Source of the DNA: Nemertoderma westbladi | Taxonomy: Eukaryota; Xenacoelomorpha; Nemertodermatida; Nemertodermatidae | Reading direction: 5' to 3' | Length of the DNA stretch: 64,000 bases | NCBI GenBank assembly: GCA_032718475.1 | Contig: JAUCBJ010007674.1 | Location: forward strand, 1-64,000 | Part shown: one piece after another, positions 22,161 to 37,083 of the stretch | Layout: every line of letters starts with the position of its first letter | Numbering within the stretch: the first letter of the stretch is position 1 | Program-made: the position numbers and the translations under genes | Notes under the pieces: model-generated | What the model was told of the DNA's origin: nothing | Database searches by the model: none | The model's input: only the letters and a program-made list of their open reading frames with translations

Positions 22161-25100
22161 ACACTGTGGTAGTAGTAGATAACAATAGGAGTGTCAAACA
22201 CAGACACTGAGGTAGTAGTAGACAACAATAGGAGTGTCAAACACAGACACTGGGGTAGTAGTAGATAACAATAGGAGTGTCAAACACAGACACTGTGGTA
22301 GTAGTAGATAACAATAGGAGTGTCAAACACAGACACTGAGGTAGTAGTAAACAACTATAGGAGTGTCAAACACAGACATTGGGGTAGTAGTAGATAACAA
22401 TAGGAGTGTCAAACACAGACACTGGGGTAGTAGTAGACAACAATAGGAGTGTCAAACACAGACACTGAGGTAGTAGTAGACAACAATAGGAGTGTCAAAC
22501 ACAGACACTGGGGTAGTAGTAGACAACAATAGGAGTGTCAAACACAGACATTGGGGTAGTAGTAGATAACAATAGGAGTGTCAAACACAGACACTGGGGT
22601 AGTAGTAGACAACAATAGGAGTGTCAAACACAGACACTGAGGTAGTAGTAGACAACAATAGGAGTGTCAAACACAGACACTGGGGTAGTAGTAGACAACA
22701 ATAGGAGTGTCAAACACAGACACTGGGGTAGTAGTAGACAACAATAGGAGTGTCAAACACAGACACTGAGGTAGTAGTAGATAACAATAGGAGTGTCAAA
22801 CACAGACACTGTGGTAGTAGTAGACAACAATAGGAGTGTCAAACACAGACATTGGGGTAGTAGTAGATAACAATAGGAGTGTCAAACACAGACATTGGGG
22901 TAGTAGTAGATAACAATAGGAGTGTCAAACACAGACACTGTGGTAGTAGTAGACAACAATAGGAGTGTCAAACACAGACACTGTGGTAGTAGTAGATAAC
23001 AATAGGAGTGTCAAACACAGACACTGAGGTAGTAGTAGATAACAATAGGAGTGTCAAACACAGACACTGGGGTAGTAGTAGACAACAATAGGAGTGAAAA
23101 CACAGACACTGGGGTAGTAGTAGATAACAATAGGAGTGTCAAACACAGACACTGAGGTAGTATTAGATAACAATAGGAGTATCAAACACAGACACTGGGG
23201 TAGTAGTAGATAACAATAGGAGTGTCAAACACAGACATTGGGGTAGTAGTAGATAACAATAGGAGTGTCAAACACAAACACTGGGGTAGTAGTAGATAAC
23301 AATAGGAGTGTCAAACACAGACACTGGGGTAGTAGTAGACAACAATAGGAGTGTCAAACACAGACACTGTGGTAGTAGTAGATAACAATAGGAGTGTCAA
23401 ACACAGACACTGAGGTAGTAGTAGATAACAATAGGAGTGTCAAACACAGACACTGTGGTAGTAGTAGACAACAATAGGAGTGTCAAACACAGACACTGGG
23501 GTAGTAGTAGATAACAATAGGAGTGTCAAACACAGACACTGTGGTAGTAGTAGATAACAATAGGAGTGTCAAACACAGACACTGAGGTAGTAGTAGATAA
23601 CAATAGGAGTGTCAAACACAGACACTGTGGTAGTAGTAGATAACAATAGGAGTGTCAAACACAGACATTGGGGTAGTAGTAGACAACAATAGGAGTGTCA
23701 AACACAGACACTGGGGTAGTAGTAGATAACAATAGGAGTGTCAAACACAGACACTGTGGTAGTAGTAGATAACAATAGGAGTGTCAAACACAGACACTGT
23801 GGTAGTAGTAGATAACAATAGGAGTGTCAAACACAGACACTGAGGTAGTAGTAGATAACAATAGGAGTGTCAAACACAGACACTGTGGTAGTAGTAGATA
23901 ACAATAGGAGTGTCAAACACAGACATTGGGGTAGTAGTAGACAACAATAGGAGTGTCAAACACAGACACTGGGGTAGTAGTAGATAACAATAGGAGTGTC
24001 AAACACAGACACTGTGGTAGTAGTAGACAACAATAGGAGTGTCAAACACAGACACTGGGGTAGTAGTAGATAACAATAGGAGTGTCAAACACAGACACTG
24101 TGGTAGTAGTAGATAACAATAGGAGTGTCAAACACAGACACTGAGGTAGTAGTAGATAACAATAGGAGTGTCAAACACAGACACTGTGGTAGTAGTAGAT
24201 AACAATAGGAGTGTCAAACACAGACATTGGGGTAGTAGTAGACAACAATAGGAGTGTCAAACACAGACACTGGGGTAGTAGTAGATAACAATAGGAGTGT
24301 CAAACACAGACACTGTGGTAGTAGTAGATAACAATAGGAGTGTCAAACACAGACACTGAGGTAGTAGTAGATAACAATAGGAGTGTCAAACACAGACACT
24401 GTGGTAGTAGTAGATAACAATAGGAGTGTCAAACACAGACATTGGGGTAGTAGTAGACAACAATAGGAGTGTCAAACACAGACATTGGGGTAGTAGTAGA
24501 CAACAATAGGAGTGTCAAACACAGACACTGAGGTAGTAGTAGACAACAATAGGAGTGTCAAACACAGACACTGAGGTAGTAGTAGATAACAATAGGAGTG
24601 TCAAACACAGACACTGGGGTAGTAGTAGATAACAATAGGAGTGTCAAACACAGACACTGTGGTAGTAGTAGACAACAATAGGAGTGTCAAACACAGACAC
24701 TGGGGTAGTAGTAGACAACAATAGGAGTGAAAACACAGACACTGAGGTAGTAGTAGATAACAATAGGAGTGTCAAACACAGACACTGGGGTAGTAGTAGA
24801 TAACAATAGGAGTGTCAAACACAGACACTGTGGTAGTAGTAGACAACAATAGGAGTGTCAAACACAGACACTGGGGTAGTAGTAGATAACAATAGGAGTG
24901 TCAAACACAGACACTGAGGTAGTAGTAGATAACAATAGGAGTGTCAAACACAGACACTGAGGTAGTAGTAGATAACAATAGGAGTGTCAAACACAGACAC
25001 TGGGGTAGTAGTAGACAACAATAGGAGTGTCAAACACAGACACTGGGGTAGTAGTAGATAACAATAGGAGTGTCAAACACAGACACTGTGGTAGTAGTAG

Positions 25101-28100
25101 ATAACAATAGGAGTGTCAAACACAGACACTGAGGTAGTAGTAGATAACAATAGGAGTGTCAAACACAGACACTGGGGTAGTAGTAGACAACAATAGGAGT
25201 GTCAAACACAGACACTGGGGTAGTAGTAGATAACAATAGGAGTGTCAAACACAGACACTGGGGTAGTAGTAGACAACAATAGGAGTGTCAAACACAGACA
25301 CTGAGGTAGTAGTAGATAACAATAGGAGTGTCAAACACAGACACTGTGGTAGTAGTAGATAACAATAGGAGTGTCAAACACAGACACTGAGGTAGTAGTA
25401 GATAACAATAGGAGTGTCAAACACAGACATTGGGGTAGTAGTAGACAACAATATGAGTGAAAACACAGACACTGGGGTAGTAGTAGATAACAATAGGAGT
25501 GTCAAACACAGACACTGTGGTAGTAGTAGATAACAATAGGAGTGTCAAACACAGACACTGAGGTAGTAGTAGATAACAATAGGAGTGTCAAACACAGACA
25601 CTGGGGTAGTAGTAGATAACAATAGGAGTGTCAAACACAGACACTGTGGTAGTAGTAGATAACAATAGGAGTGTCAAACACAGACACTGAGGTAGTAGTA
25701 GATAACAATAGGAGTGTCAAACACAGACATTGGGGTAGTAGTAGACAACAATAGGAGTGAAAACACAGACACTGAGGTAGTAGTAGACAACAATAGGAGT
25801 GTCAAACACAGACACTGTGGTAGTAGTAGACAACAATAGGAGTGTCAAACACAGACACTGAGGTAGTAGTAGATAACAATAGGAGTGTCAAACACAGACA
25901 CTGGGGTAGTAGTAGATAACAATAGGAGTGTCAAACACAGACACTGTGGTAGTAGTAGATAACAATAGGAGTGTCAAACACAGACACTGAGGTAGTAGTA
26001 GACAACAATAGGAGTGTCAAACACAGACACTGGGGTAGTAGTAGATAACAATAGGAGTGTCAAACACAGACACTGAGGTAGTAGTAGACAACAATAGGAG
26101 TGTCAAACACAGACACTGGGGTAGTAGTAGACAACAATAGGAGTGTCAAACACAGACACTGGGGTAGTAGTAGACAACAATAGGAGTGAAAACACAGACA
26201 TTGGGGTAGTAGTAGACAACAATAGGAGTGTCAAACACAGACACTGAGGTAGTAGTAGACAACAATAGGAGTGAAAACACAGACACTGAGGTAGTAGTAG
26301 ATAACAATAGGAGTGTCAAACACAGACACTGTGGTAGTAGTAGACAACAATAGGAGTGTCAAACACAGACACTGGGGTAGTAGTAGACAACAATAGGAGT
26401 GAAAACACAGACATTGGGGTAGTAGTAGACAACAATAGGAGTGTCAAACACAGACACTGAGGTAGTAGTAGACAACAATAGGAGTGTCAAACACAGACAC
26501 TGGGGTAGTAGTAGACAACAATAGGAGTGTCAAACACAGACACTGGGGTAGTAGTAGACAACAATAGGAGTGAAAACACAGACATTGGGGTAGTAGTAGA
26601 CAACAATAGGAGTGTCAAACACAGACACTGAGGTAGTAGTAGACAACAATAGGAGTGAAAACACAGACACTGAGGTAGTAGTAGACAACAATAGGAGTGA
26701 AAACACAGACACTGTGGTAGTAGTAGATAACAATAGGAGTGTCAAACACAGACACTGTGGTAGTAGTAGACAACAATAGGAGTGAAAACACAGACACTGA
26801 GGTAGTAGTAGACAACAATAGGAGTGTCAAACACAGACACTGGGGTAGTAGTAGATAACAATAGGAGTGTCAAACACAGACACTGAGGTAGTAGTAGATA
26901 ACAATAGGAGTGAAAACACAGACACTGAGGTAGTAGTAGACAACAATAGGAGTGAAAACACAGACACTGAGGTAGTAGTAGATAACAATAGGAGTGTCAA
27001 ACACAGACACTGTGGTAGTAGTAGACAACAATAGGAGTGAAAACACAGACACTGAGGTAGTAGTAGATAACAATAGGAGTGTCAAACACAGACACTGTGG
27101 TAGTAGTAGATAACAATAGGAGTGTCAAACACAGACACTGAGGTAGTAGTAGATAACAATAGGAGTGTCAAACACAGACACTGGGGTAGTAGTAGACAAC
27201 AATAGGAATGAAAACACAGACACTGAGGTAGTAGTAGATAACAATAGGAGTGAAAACACAGACACTGAGGTAGTAGTAGACAACAATAGGAGTGTCAAAC
27301 ACAGACACTGAGGTAGTAGTAGATAACAATAGGAGTGTCAAACACAGACACTGAGGTAGTAGTAGACAACAATAGGAGTGTCAAACACAGACACTGGGGT
27401 AGTAGTAGATAACAATAGGAGTGTCAAACACAGACACTGTGGTAGTAGTAGATAACAATAGGTGTGTCAAACACAGACACTGAGGTAGTAGTAGATAACA
27501 ATAGGAGTGTCAAACACAGACATTGGGGTAGTAGTAGACAACAATAGGAGTGAAAACACAGACACTGAGGTAGTAGTAGACAACAATAGGAGTGTCAAAC
27601 ACAGACACTGAGGTAGTAGTAGATAACAATAGGAGTGTCAAACACAGACACTGAGGTAGTAGTAGACAATAATAGGAGTGTCAAACACAGACATTGGGGT
27701 AGTAGTAGACAACAATAGGAGTGTCAAACACAGACACTGAGGTAGTAGTAGATAACAATAGGAGTGTCAAACACAGACACTGAGGTAGTAGTAGACAATA
27801 ATAGGAGTGTCAAACACAGACATTGGGGTAGTAGTAGACAACAATAGGAGTGTCAAACACAGACACTGAGGTAGTAGTAGACAACAATAGGAGTGTCAAA
27901 CACAGACACTGGGGTAGTAGTAGATAACAATAGGAGTGTCAAACACAGACACTGGGGTAGTAGTAGACAACAATAGGAGTGTCAAACACAGACACTGGGG
28001 TAGTAGTAGATAACAATAGGAGTGTCAAACACAGACACTGAGGTAGTAGTAGATAACAATAGGAGTGTCAAACACAGACACTGAGGTAGTAGTAGATAAC

Positions 28101-31100
28101 AATAGGAGTGTCAAACACAGACACTGAGGTAGTAGTAGATAACAATAGGAGTGTCAAACACAGACACTGAGGTAGTAGTAGACAATAATAGGAGTGTCAA
28201 ACACAGACATTGGGGTAGTAGTAGACAACAATAGGAGTGTCAAACACAGACACTGGGGTAGTAGTAGACAACAATAGGAGTGTCAAACACAGACACTGGG
28301 GTAGTAGTAGACAACAATAGGAGTGAAAACACAGACACTGAGGTAGTAGTAGATAACAATAGGAGTGTCAAACACAGACACTGTGGTAGTAGTAGATAAC
28401 AATAGGAGTGTCAAACACAGACACTGAGGTAGTAGTAGATAACAATAGGAGTGTCAAACACAGACACTGAGGTAGTAGTAGATAACAATAGGAGTGTCAA
28501 ACACAGACACTGTGGTAGTAGTAGATAACAATAGGAGTGTCAAACACAGACACTGAGGTAGTAGTAGATAACAATAGGAGTGTCAAACACAGACACTGAG
28601 GTAGTAGTAGACAACAATAGGAGTGTCAAACACAGACACTGAGGTAGTAGTAGATAACAATAGGAGTGTCAAACACAGACACTGAGGTAGTAGTAGACAA
28701 TAATAGGAGTGTCAAACACAGACATTGGGGTAGTAGTAGACAACAATAGGAGTGTCAAACACAGACACTGAGGTAGTAGTAGACAACAATAGGAGTGTCA
28801 AACACAGACACTGAGGTAGTAGTAGATAACAATAGGAGTGTCAAACACAGACACTGAGGTAGTAGTAGATAACAATAGGAGTGTCAAACACAGACACTGT
28901 GGTAGTAGTAGATAACAATAGGAGTGTCAAACACAGACACTGAGGTAGTAGTAGATAACAATAGGAGTGTCAAACACAGACACTGAGGTAGTAGTAGACA
29001 ACAATGGGAGTGTCAAACACAGACACTGAGGTAGTAGTAGATAACAATAGGAGTGTCAAACACAGACACTGAGGTAGTAGTAGACAATAATAGGAGTGTC
29101 AAACACAGACATTGGGGTAGTAGTAGACAACAATAGGAGTGTCAAACACAGACACTGAGGTAGTAGTAGACAACAATAGGAGTGTCAAACACAGACACTG
29201 AGGTAGTAGTAGATAACAATAGGAGTGTCAAACACAGACACTGAGGTAGTAGTAGACAATAATAGGAGTGTCAAACACAGACATTGGGGTAGTAGTAGAC
29301 AACAATAGGAGTGTCAAACACAGACACTGGGGTAGTAGTAGACAACAATAGGAGTGTCAAACACAGACACTGGGGTAGTAGTAGACAACAATAGGAGTGA
29401 AAACACAGACACTGAGGTAGTAGTAGATAACAATAGGAGTGTCAAACACAGACACTGTGGTAGTAGTAGATAACAATAGGAGTGTCAAACACAGACACTG
29501 AGGTAGTAGTAGATAACAATAGGAGTGTCAAACACAGACACTGAGGTAGTAGTAAACAACTATAGGAGTGTCAAACACAGACATTGGGGTAGTAGTAGAC
29601 AACAATAGGAGTGTCAAACACAGACATTGTGGTAGTAGTAGACAACAATAGGAGTGTCAAACACAGACACTGAGGTAGTAGTAGACAACAATAGGAGTGT
29701 CAAACACAGACACTGAGGTAGTAGTAGATAACAATAGGAGTGTCAAACACAGACACTGAGGTAGTAGTAGACAATAATAGGAGTGTCAAACACAGACATT
29801 GGGGTAGTAGTAGACAACAATAGGAGTGTCAAACACAGACACTGAGGTAGTAGTAGATAACAATAGGAGTGTCAAACACAGACACTGAGGTAGTAGTAGA
29901 CAACAATAGGAGTGTCAAACACAGACACTGAGGTAGTAGTAGACAACAATAGGAGTGTCAAACACAGACACTGAGGTAGTAGTAGACAACAATAGGAGTG
30001 TCAAACACAGACACTGAGGTAGTAGTAGACAACAATAGGAGTGAAAACACAGACACTGAGGTAGTAGTAGACAACAATAGGAGTGTCAAACACAGACACT
30101 GAGGTAGTAGTAGACAACAATAGGAGTGAAAACACAGACACTGAGGTAGTAGTAGACAACAATAGGAGTGTCAAACACAGACACTGAGGTAGTAGTAGAC
30201 AACAATAGGAGTGTCAAACACAGACACTGAGGTAGTAGTAGACAACAATAGGAGTGTCAAACACAGACACTGAGGTAGTAGTAGACAACAATAGGAGTGT
30301 CAAACACAGACACTGAGGTAGTAGTAGACAACAATAGGAGTGAAAACACAGACACTGAGGTAGTAGTAGACAACAATAGGAGTGTCAAACACAGACACTG
30401 AGGTAGTAGTAGACAACAATAGGAGTGTCAAACACAGACACTGAGGTAGTAGTAGATAACAATAGGAGTGTCAAACACAGACACTGAGGTAGTAGTAGAC
30501 AACAATAGGAGTGTCAAACACAGACACTGAGGTAGTAGTAGATAACAATAGGAGTGTCAAACACAGACACTGAGGTAGTAGTAGACAACAATAGGAGTGT
30601 CAAACACAGACACTGAGGTAGTAGTAGATAACAATAGGAGTGTCAAACACAGACACTGAGGTAGTAGTAGATAACAATAGGAGTGTCAAACACAGACACT
30701 GAGGTAGTAGTAGACAACAATAGGAGTGAAAACACAGACACTGAGGTAGTAGTAGACAACAATAGGAGTGTCAAACACAGACACTGGGGTAGTAGTAGAC
30801 AACAATAGGAGTGAAAACACAGACACTGGGGTAGTAGTAGATAACAATAGGAGTGTCAAACACAGAAACTGGGGTAGTAGTAGACAACAATAGGAGTGTC
30901 AAACACAGACACTGAGGTAGTAGTAGACAACAATAGGAGTGAAAACACAGACATTGGGGTAGTAGTAGACAACAATAGGAGTGTCAAACACAGACACTGA
31001 GGTAGTAGTAGACAACAATAGGAGTGAAAACACAGACATTGGGGTAGTAGTAGACAACAATAGGAGTGTCAAACACAGACACTGAGGTAGTAGTAGACAA

Positions 31101-34100
31101 CAATAGGAGTGTCAAACACAGACACTGAGGTAGTAGTAGACAACAATAGGAGTGAAAACACAGACACTGAGGTAGTAGTAGACAACAATAGGAGTGTCAA
31201 ACACAGACACTGAGGTAGTAGTAGACAACAATAGGAGTGTCAAACACAGACACTGAGGTAGTAGTAGATAACAATAGGAGTGTCAAACACAGACACTGAG
31301 GTAGTAGTAGACAACAATAGGAGTGTCAAACACAGACACTGAGGTAGTAGTAGACAACAATAGGAGTGAAAACACAGACACTGAGGTAGTAGTAGACAAC
31401 AATATGAGTGTCAAACACAGACACTGAGGTAGTAGTAGACAACAATAGGAGTGTCAAACACAGACACTGAGGTAGTAGTAGATAACAATAGGAGTGTCAA
31501 ACACAGACACTGAGGTAGTAGTAGATAACAATAGGAGTGTCAAACACAGACACTGAGGTAGTAGTAGACAACAATAGGAGTGAAAACACAGACACTGAGG
31601 TAGTAGTAGACAACAATAGGAGTGTCAAACACAGACACTGGGGTAGTAGTAGACAACAATAGGAGTGAAAACACAGACACTGAGGTAGTAGTAGACAACA
31701 ATAGGAGTGTCAAACACAGACACTGGGGTAGTAGTAGACAACAATAGGAGTGAAAACACAGACACTGGGGTAGTAGTAGATAACAATAGGAGTGTCAAAC
31801 ACAGAAACTGGGGTAGTAGTAGACAACAATAGGAGTGTCAAACACAGACACTGAGGTAGTAGTAGACAACAATAGGAGTGAAAACACAGACATTGGGGTA
31901 GTAGTAGACAACAATAGGAGTGTCAAACACAGACACTGAGGTAGTAGTAGACAACAATAGGAGTGAAAACACAGACATTGGGGTAGTAGTAGACAACAAT
32001 AGGAGTGTCAAACACAGACACTGAGGTACTAGTAGACAACAATAGGAGTGTCAAACACAGACACTGAGGTAGTAGTAGACAACAATAGGAGTGAAAACAC
32101 AGACACTGAGGTAGTAGTAGACAACAATAGGAGTGTCAAACACAGACACTGAGGTAGTAGTAGACAACAATAGGAGTGTCAAACACAGACACTGAGGTAG
32201 TAGTAGATAACAATAGGAGTGTCAAACACAGACACTGAGGTAGTAGTAGACAACAATAGGAGTGTCAAACACAGACACTGAGGTAGTAGTAGACAACAAT
32301 AGGAGTGAAAACACAGACACTGAGGTAGTAGTAGACAACAATAGGAGTGTCAAACACAGACACTGAGGTAGTAGTAGACAACAATAGGAGTGTCAAACAC
32401 AGACACTGAGGTAGTAGTAGATAACAATAGGAGTGTCAAACACAGACACTGAGGTAGTAGTAGATAACAATAGGAGTGTCAAACACAGACACTGAGGTAG
32501 TAGTAGACAACAATAGGAGTGAAAACACAGACACTGAGGTAGTAGTAGACAACAATAGGAGTGTCAAACACAGACACTGGGGTAGTAGTAGACAACAATA
32601 GGAGTGAAAACACAGACACTGGGGTAGTAGTAGATAACAATAGGAGTGTCAAACACAGAAACTGGGGTAGTAGTAGACAACAATAGGAGTGTCAAACACA
32701 GACACTGGGGTAGTAGTAGATAACAATAGGAGTGTCAAACACAGACACTGAGGTAGTAGTAGATAACAATAGGAGTGTCAAACACAGACACTGAGGTAGT
32801 AGTAGACAACAATAGGAGTGTCAAACACAGACACTGGGGTAGTAGTAGACAACAATAGGAGTGAAAACACAGACACTGAGGTAGTAGTAGACAACAATAG
32901 GAGTGTCAAACACAGACACTGGGGTAGTAGTAGACAACAATAGGAGTGTCAAACACAGACACTGAGGCAGTAGTAGACAACAATAGGAGTGAAAACACAG
33001 ACACTGTGGTAGTAGTAGATAACAATAGGAGTGTCAAACACAGACACTGAGGTAGTAGTAGACAACAATAGGAGTGTCAAACACAGACACTGGGGTAGTA
33101 GTAGACAACAATAGGAGTGAAAACACAGACACTGAGGTAGTAGTAGACAACAATAGGAGTGAAAACACAGACACTGAGGTAGTAGTAGACAACAATAGGA
33201 GTGTCAAACACAGACACTGGGGTAGTAGTAGACAACAATAGGAGTGAAAACACAGACACTGGGGTAGTAGTAGACAACAATAGGAGTGTCAAACACAGAC
33301 ACTGAGGTAGTAGTAGATAACAATAGGAGTGTCAAACACAGACACTGGGGTAGTAGTAGACAACAATAGGAGTGAAAACACAGACACTGGGGTAGTAGTA
33401 GACAACAATAGGAGTGTCAAACACAGACACTGAGGTAGTAGTAGACAACAATAGGAGTGAAAACACAGACACTGGGGTAGTAGTAGACAACAATAGGAGT
33501 GTCAAACACAGACACTGGGGTAGTAGTAGACAACAATAGGAGTGTCAAACACAGACACTGAGGTAGTAGTAGATAACAATAGGAGCGTCAAACACAGACA
33601 CTGGGGTAGTAGTAGACGACAATAGGAGTGAAAACACAGACACTGGGGTAGTAGTAGACAACAATAGGAGTGTCAAACACAGACACTGAGGTAGTAGTAG
33701 ACAACAATAGGAGTGAAAACACAGACACTGGGGTAGTAGTAGACAACAATAGGAGTGTCAAACACAGACACTGAGGTAGTAGTAGATAACAATAGGAGTG
33801 TCAAACACAGACACTGGGGTAGTAGTAGACAACAATAGGAGTGAAAACACAGACACTGGGGTAGTAGTAGACAACAATAGGAGTGTCAAACACAGACACT
33901 GAGGTAGTAGTAGATAACAATAGGAGTGTCAAACACAGACACTGAGGTAGTAGTAGACAACAATAGGAGTGTCAAACACAGACACTGTGGTAGTAGTAGA
34001 TAACAATAGGAGTGTCAAACACAGACACTGAGGTAGTAGTAGACAACAATAGGAGTGAAAACACAGACACTGGGGTAGTAGTAGACAACAATAGGAGTGT

Positions 34101-37083
34101 CAAACACAGACACTGGGGTAGTAGTAGACAACAATAGGAGTGAAAACACAGACACTGAGGTAGTAGTAGATAACAATAGGAGTGTCAAACACAGACACTG
34201 GGGTAGTAGTAGACAACAATAGGAGTGAAAACACAGACACTGGGGTAGTAGTAGACAACAATAGGAGTGTCAAACACAGACACTGAGGTAGTAGTAGACA
34301 ACAATAGGAGTGAAAACACAGACACTGGGGTAGTAGTAGACAACAATAGGAGTGTCAAACACAGACACTGAGGTAGTAGTAGATAACAATAGGAGTGTCA
34401 AACACAGACACTGGGGTAGTAGTAGACAACAATAGGAGTGTCAAACACAGACACTGGGGTAGTAGTAGATAACAATAGGAGTGTCAAACACAGACACTGG
34501 GGTAGTAGTAGACAACAATAGGAGTGTCAAACACAGACACTTAGGTAGTAGTAGACAACAATAGGAGTGTCAAACACAGACACTGAGGTAGTAGTAGACA
34601 ACAATAGGAGTGAAAACACAGACACTGGGGTAGTAGTAGACAACAATAGGAGTGTCAAACACAGACACTGGGGTAGTAGTAGACAACAATAGGAGTGTCA
34701 AACACAGACACTGAGGTAGTAGTAGATAACAATAGGAGCGTCAAACACAGACACTGGGGTAGTAGTAGACAACAATAGGAGTGAAAACACAGACATTGGG
34801 GTAGTAGTAGACAACAATAGGAGTGTCAAACACAGACACTGAGGTAGTAGTAGACAACAATAGGAGTGTCAAACACAGACACTGAGGTAGTAGTAGACAA
34901 CAATAGGAGTGAAAACACAGACACTGAGGTAGTAGTAGACAACAATAGGAGTGTCAAACACAGACACTGAGGTAGTAGTAGACAACAATAGGAGTGTCAA
35001 ACACAGACACTGAGGTAGTAGTAGATAACAATAGGAGTGTCAAACACAGACACTGAGGTAGTAGTAGACAACAATAGGAGTGTCAAACACAGACACTGAG
35101 GTAGTAGTAGACAACAATAGGAGTGAAAACACAGACACTGAGGTAGTAGTAGACAACAATAGGAGTGTCAAACACAGACACTGAGGTAGTAGTAGACAAC
35201 AATAGGAGTGTCAAACACAGACACTGAGGTAGTAGTAGATAACAATAGGAGTGTCAAACACAGACACTGAGGTAGTAGTAGACAACAATAGGAGTGTCAA
35301 ACACAGACACTGAGGTAGTAGTAGACAACAATAGGAGTGAAAACACAGACACTGAGGTAGTAGTAGACAACAATAGGAGTGTCAAACACAGACACTGGGG
35401 TAGTAGTAGACAACAATAGGAGTGAAAACACAGACACTGGGGTAGTAGTAGACAACAATAGGAGTGTCAAACACAGACACTGAGGTAGTAGTAGACAACA
35501 ATAGGAGTGCAAACACAGACACTGAGGTAGTAGTAGACAACAATAGGAGTGTCAAACACAGACACTGAGGTAGTAGTAGACAACAATAGGAGTGTCAAAC
35601 ACAGACACTGGGGTAGTAGTAGACAACAATAGGAGTGAAAACACAGACACTGAGGTAGTAGTAGACAACAATAGGAGTGTCAAACACAGACACTGGGGTA
35701 GTAGTAGACAACAATAGGAGTGAAAACACAGACACTGGGGTAGTAGTAGACAACAATAGGAGTGTCAAACACAGACACTGAGGTAGTAGTAGACAACAAT
35801 AGGAGTGTCAAACACAGACACTGAGGTAGTAGTAGACAACAATAGGAGTGAAAACACAGACACTGGGGTAGTAGTAGACAACAATAGGAGTGTCAAACAC
35901 AGACACTGGGGTAGTAGTAGACAACAATAGGAGTGAAAACACAGACACTGAGGTAGTAGTAGACAACAATAGGAGTGAAAACACAGACACTGAGGTAGTA
36001 GTAGACAACAATAGGAGTGTCAAACACAGACACTGGGGTAGTAGTAGACAACAATAGGAGTGAAAACACAGACACTGGGGTAGTAGTAGACAACAATAGG
36101 AGTGTCAAACACAGACACTGAGGTAGTAGTAGATAACAATAGGAGTGTCAAACACAGACACTGGGGTAGTAGTAGACAACAATAGGAGTGAAAACACAGA
36201 CACTGGGGTAGTAGTAGACAACAATAGGAGTGTCAAACACAGACACTGAGGTAGTAGTAGACAACAATAGGAGTGAAAACACAGACACTGGGGTAGTAGT
36301 AGACAACAATAGGAGTGTCAAACACAGACACTGGGGTAGTAGTAGACAACAATAGGAGTGTCAAACACAGACACTGAGGTAGTAGTAGATAACAATAGGA
36401 GCGTCAAACACAGACACTGGGGTAGTAGTAGACAACAATAGGAGTGAAAACACAGACACTGGGGTAGTAGTAGACAACAATATGAGTGTCAAACACAGAC
36501 GCCGAGGTAGTAGTAGATAACAATAGGAGTGTCAAACACAGACACTGGGGTAGTAGTAGACAACAATAGGAGTGTCAAACACAGACACTGAGGTAGTAGT
36601 AGACAACAATAGGAGTGTCAAACACAGACACTGGGGTAGTAGTAGACAACAATAGGAGTGTCAAACACAGACACTGAGGTAGTAGTAGACAACAATAGGA
36701 GTGAAAACACAGACACTGGGGTAGTAGTAGACAACAATAGGAGTGAAAACACAGACACTGGGGTAGTAGTAGACAACAATAGGAGTGTCAAACACAGACA
36801 CTGAGGTAGTAGTAGATAACAATAGGAGTGTCAAACACAGACACTGGGGTAGTAGTAGACAACAATAGGAGTGAAAACACAGACACTGGGGTAGTAGTAG
36901 ACAACAATAGGAGTGTCAAACACAGACACTGAGGTAGTAGTAGACAACAATAGGAGTGAAAACACAGACACTGGGGTAGTAGTAGACAACAATAGGAGTG
37001 TCAAACACAGACACTGGGGTAGTAGTAGACAACAATAGGAGTGTCAAACACAGACACTGAGGTAGTAGTAGATAACAATAGGA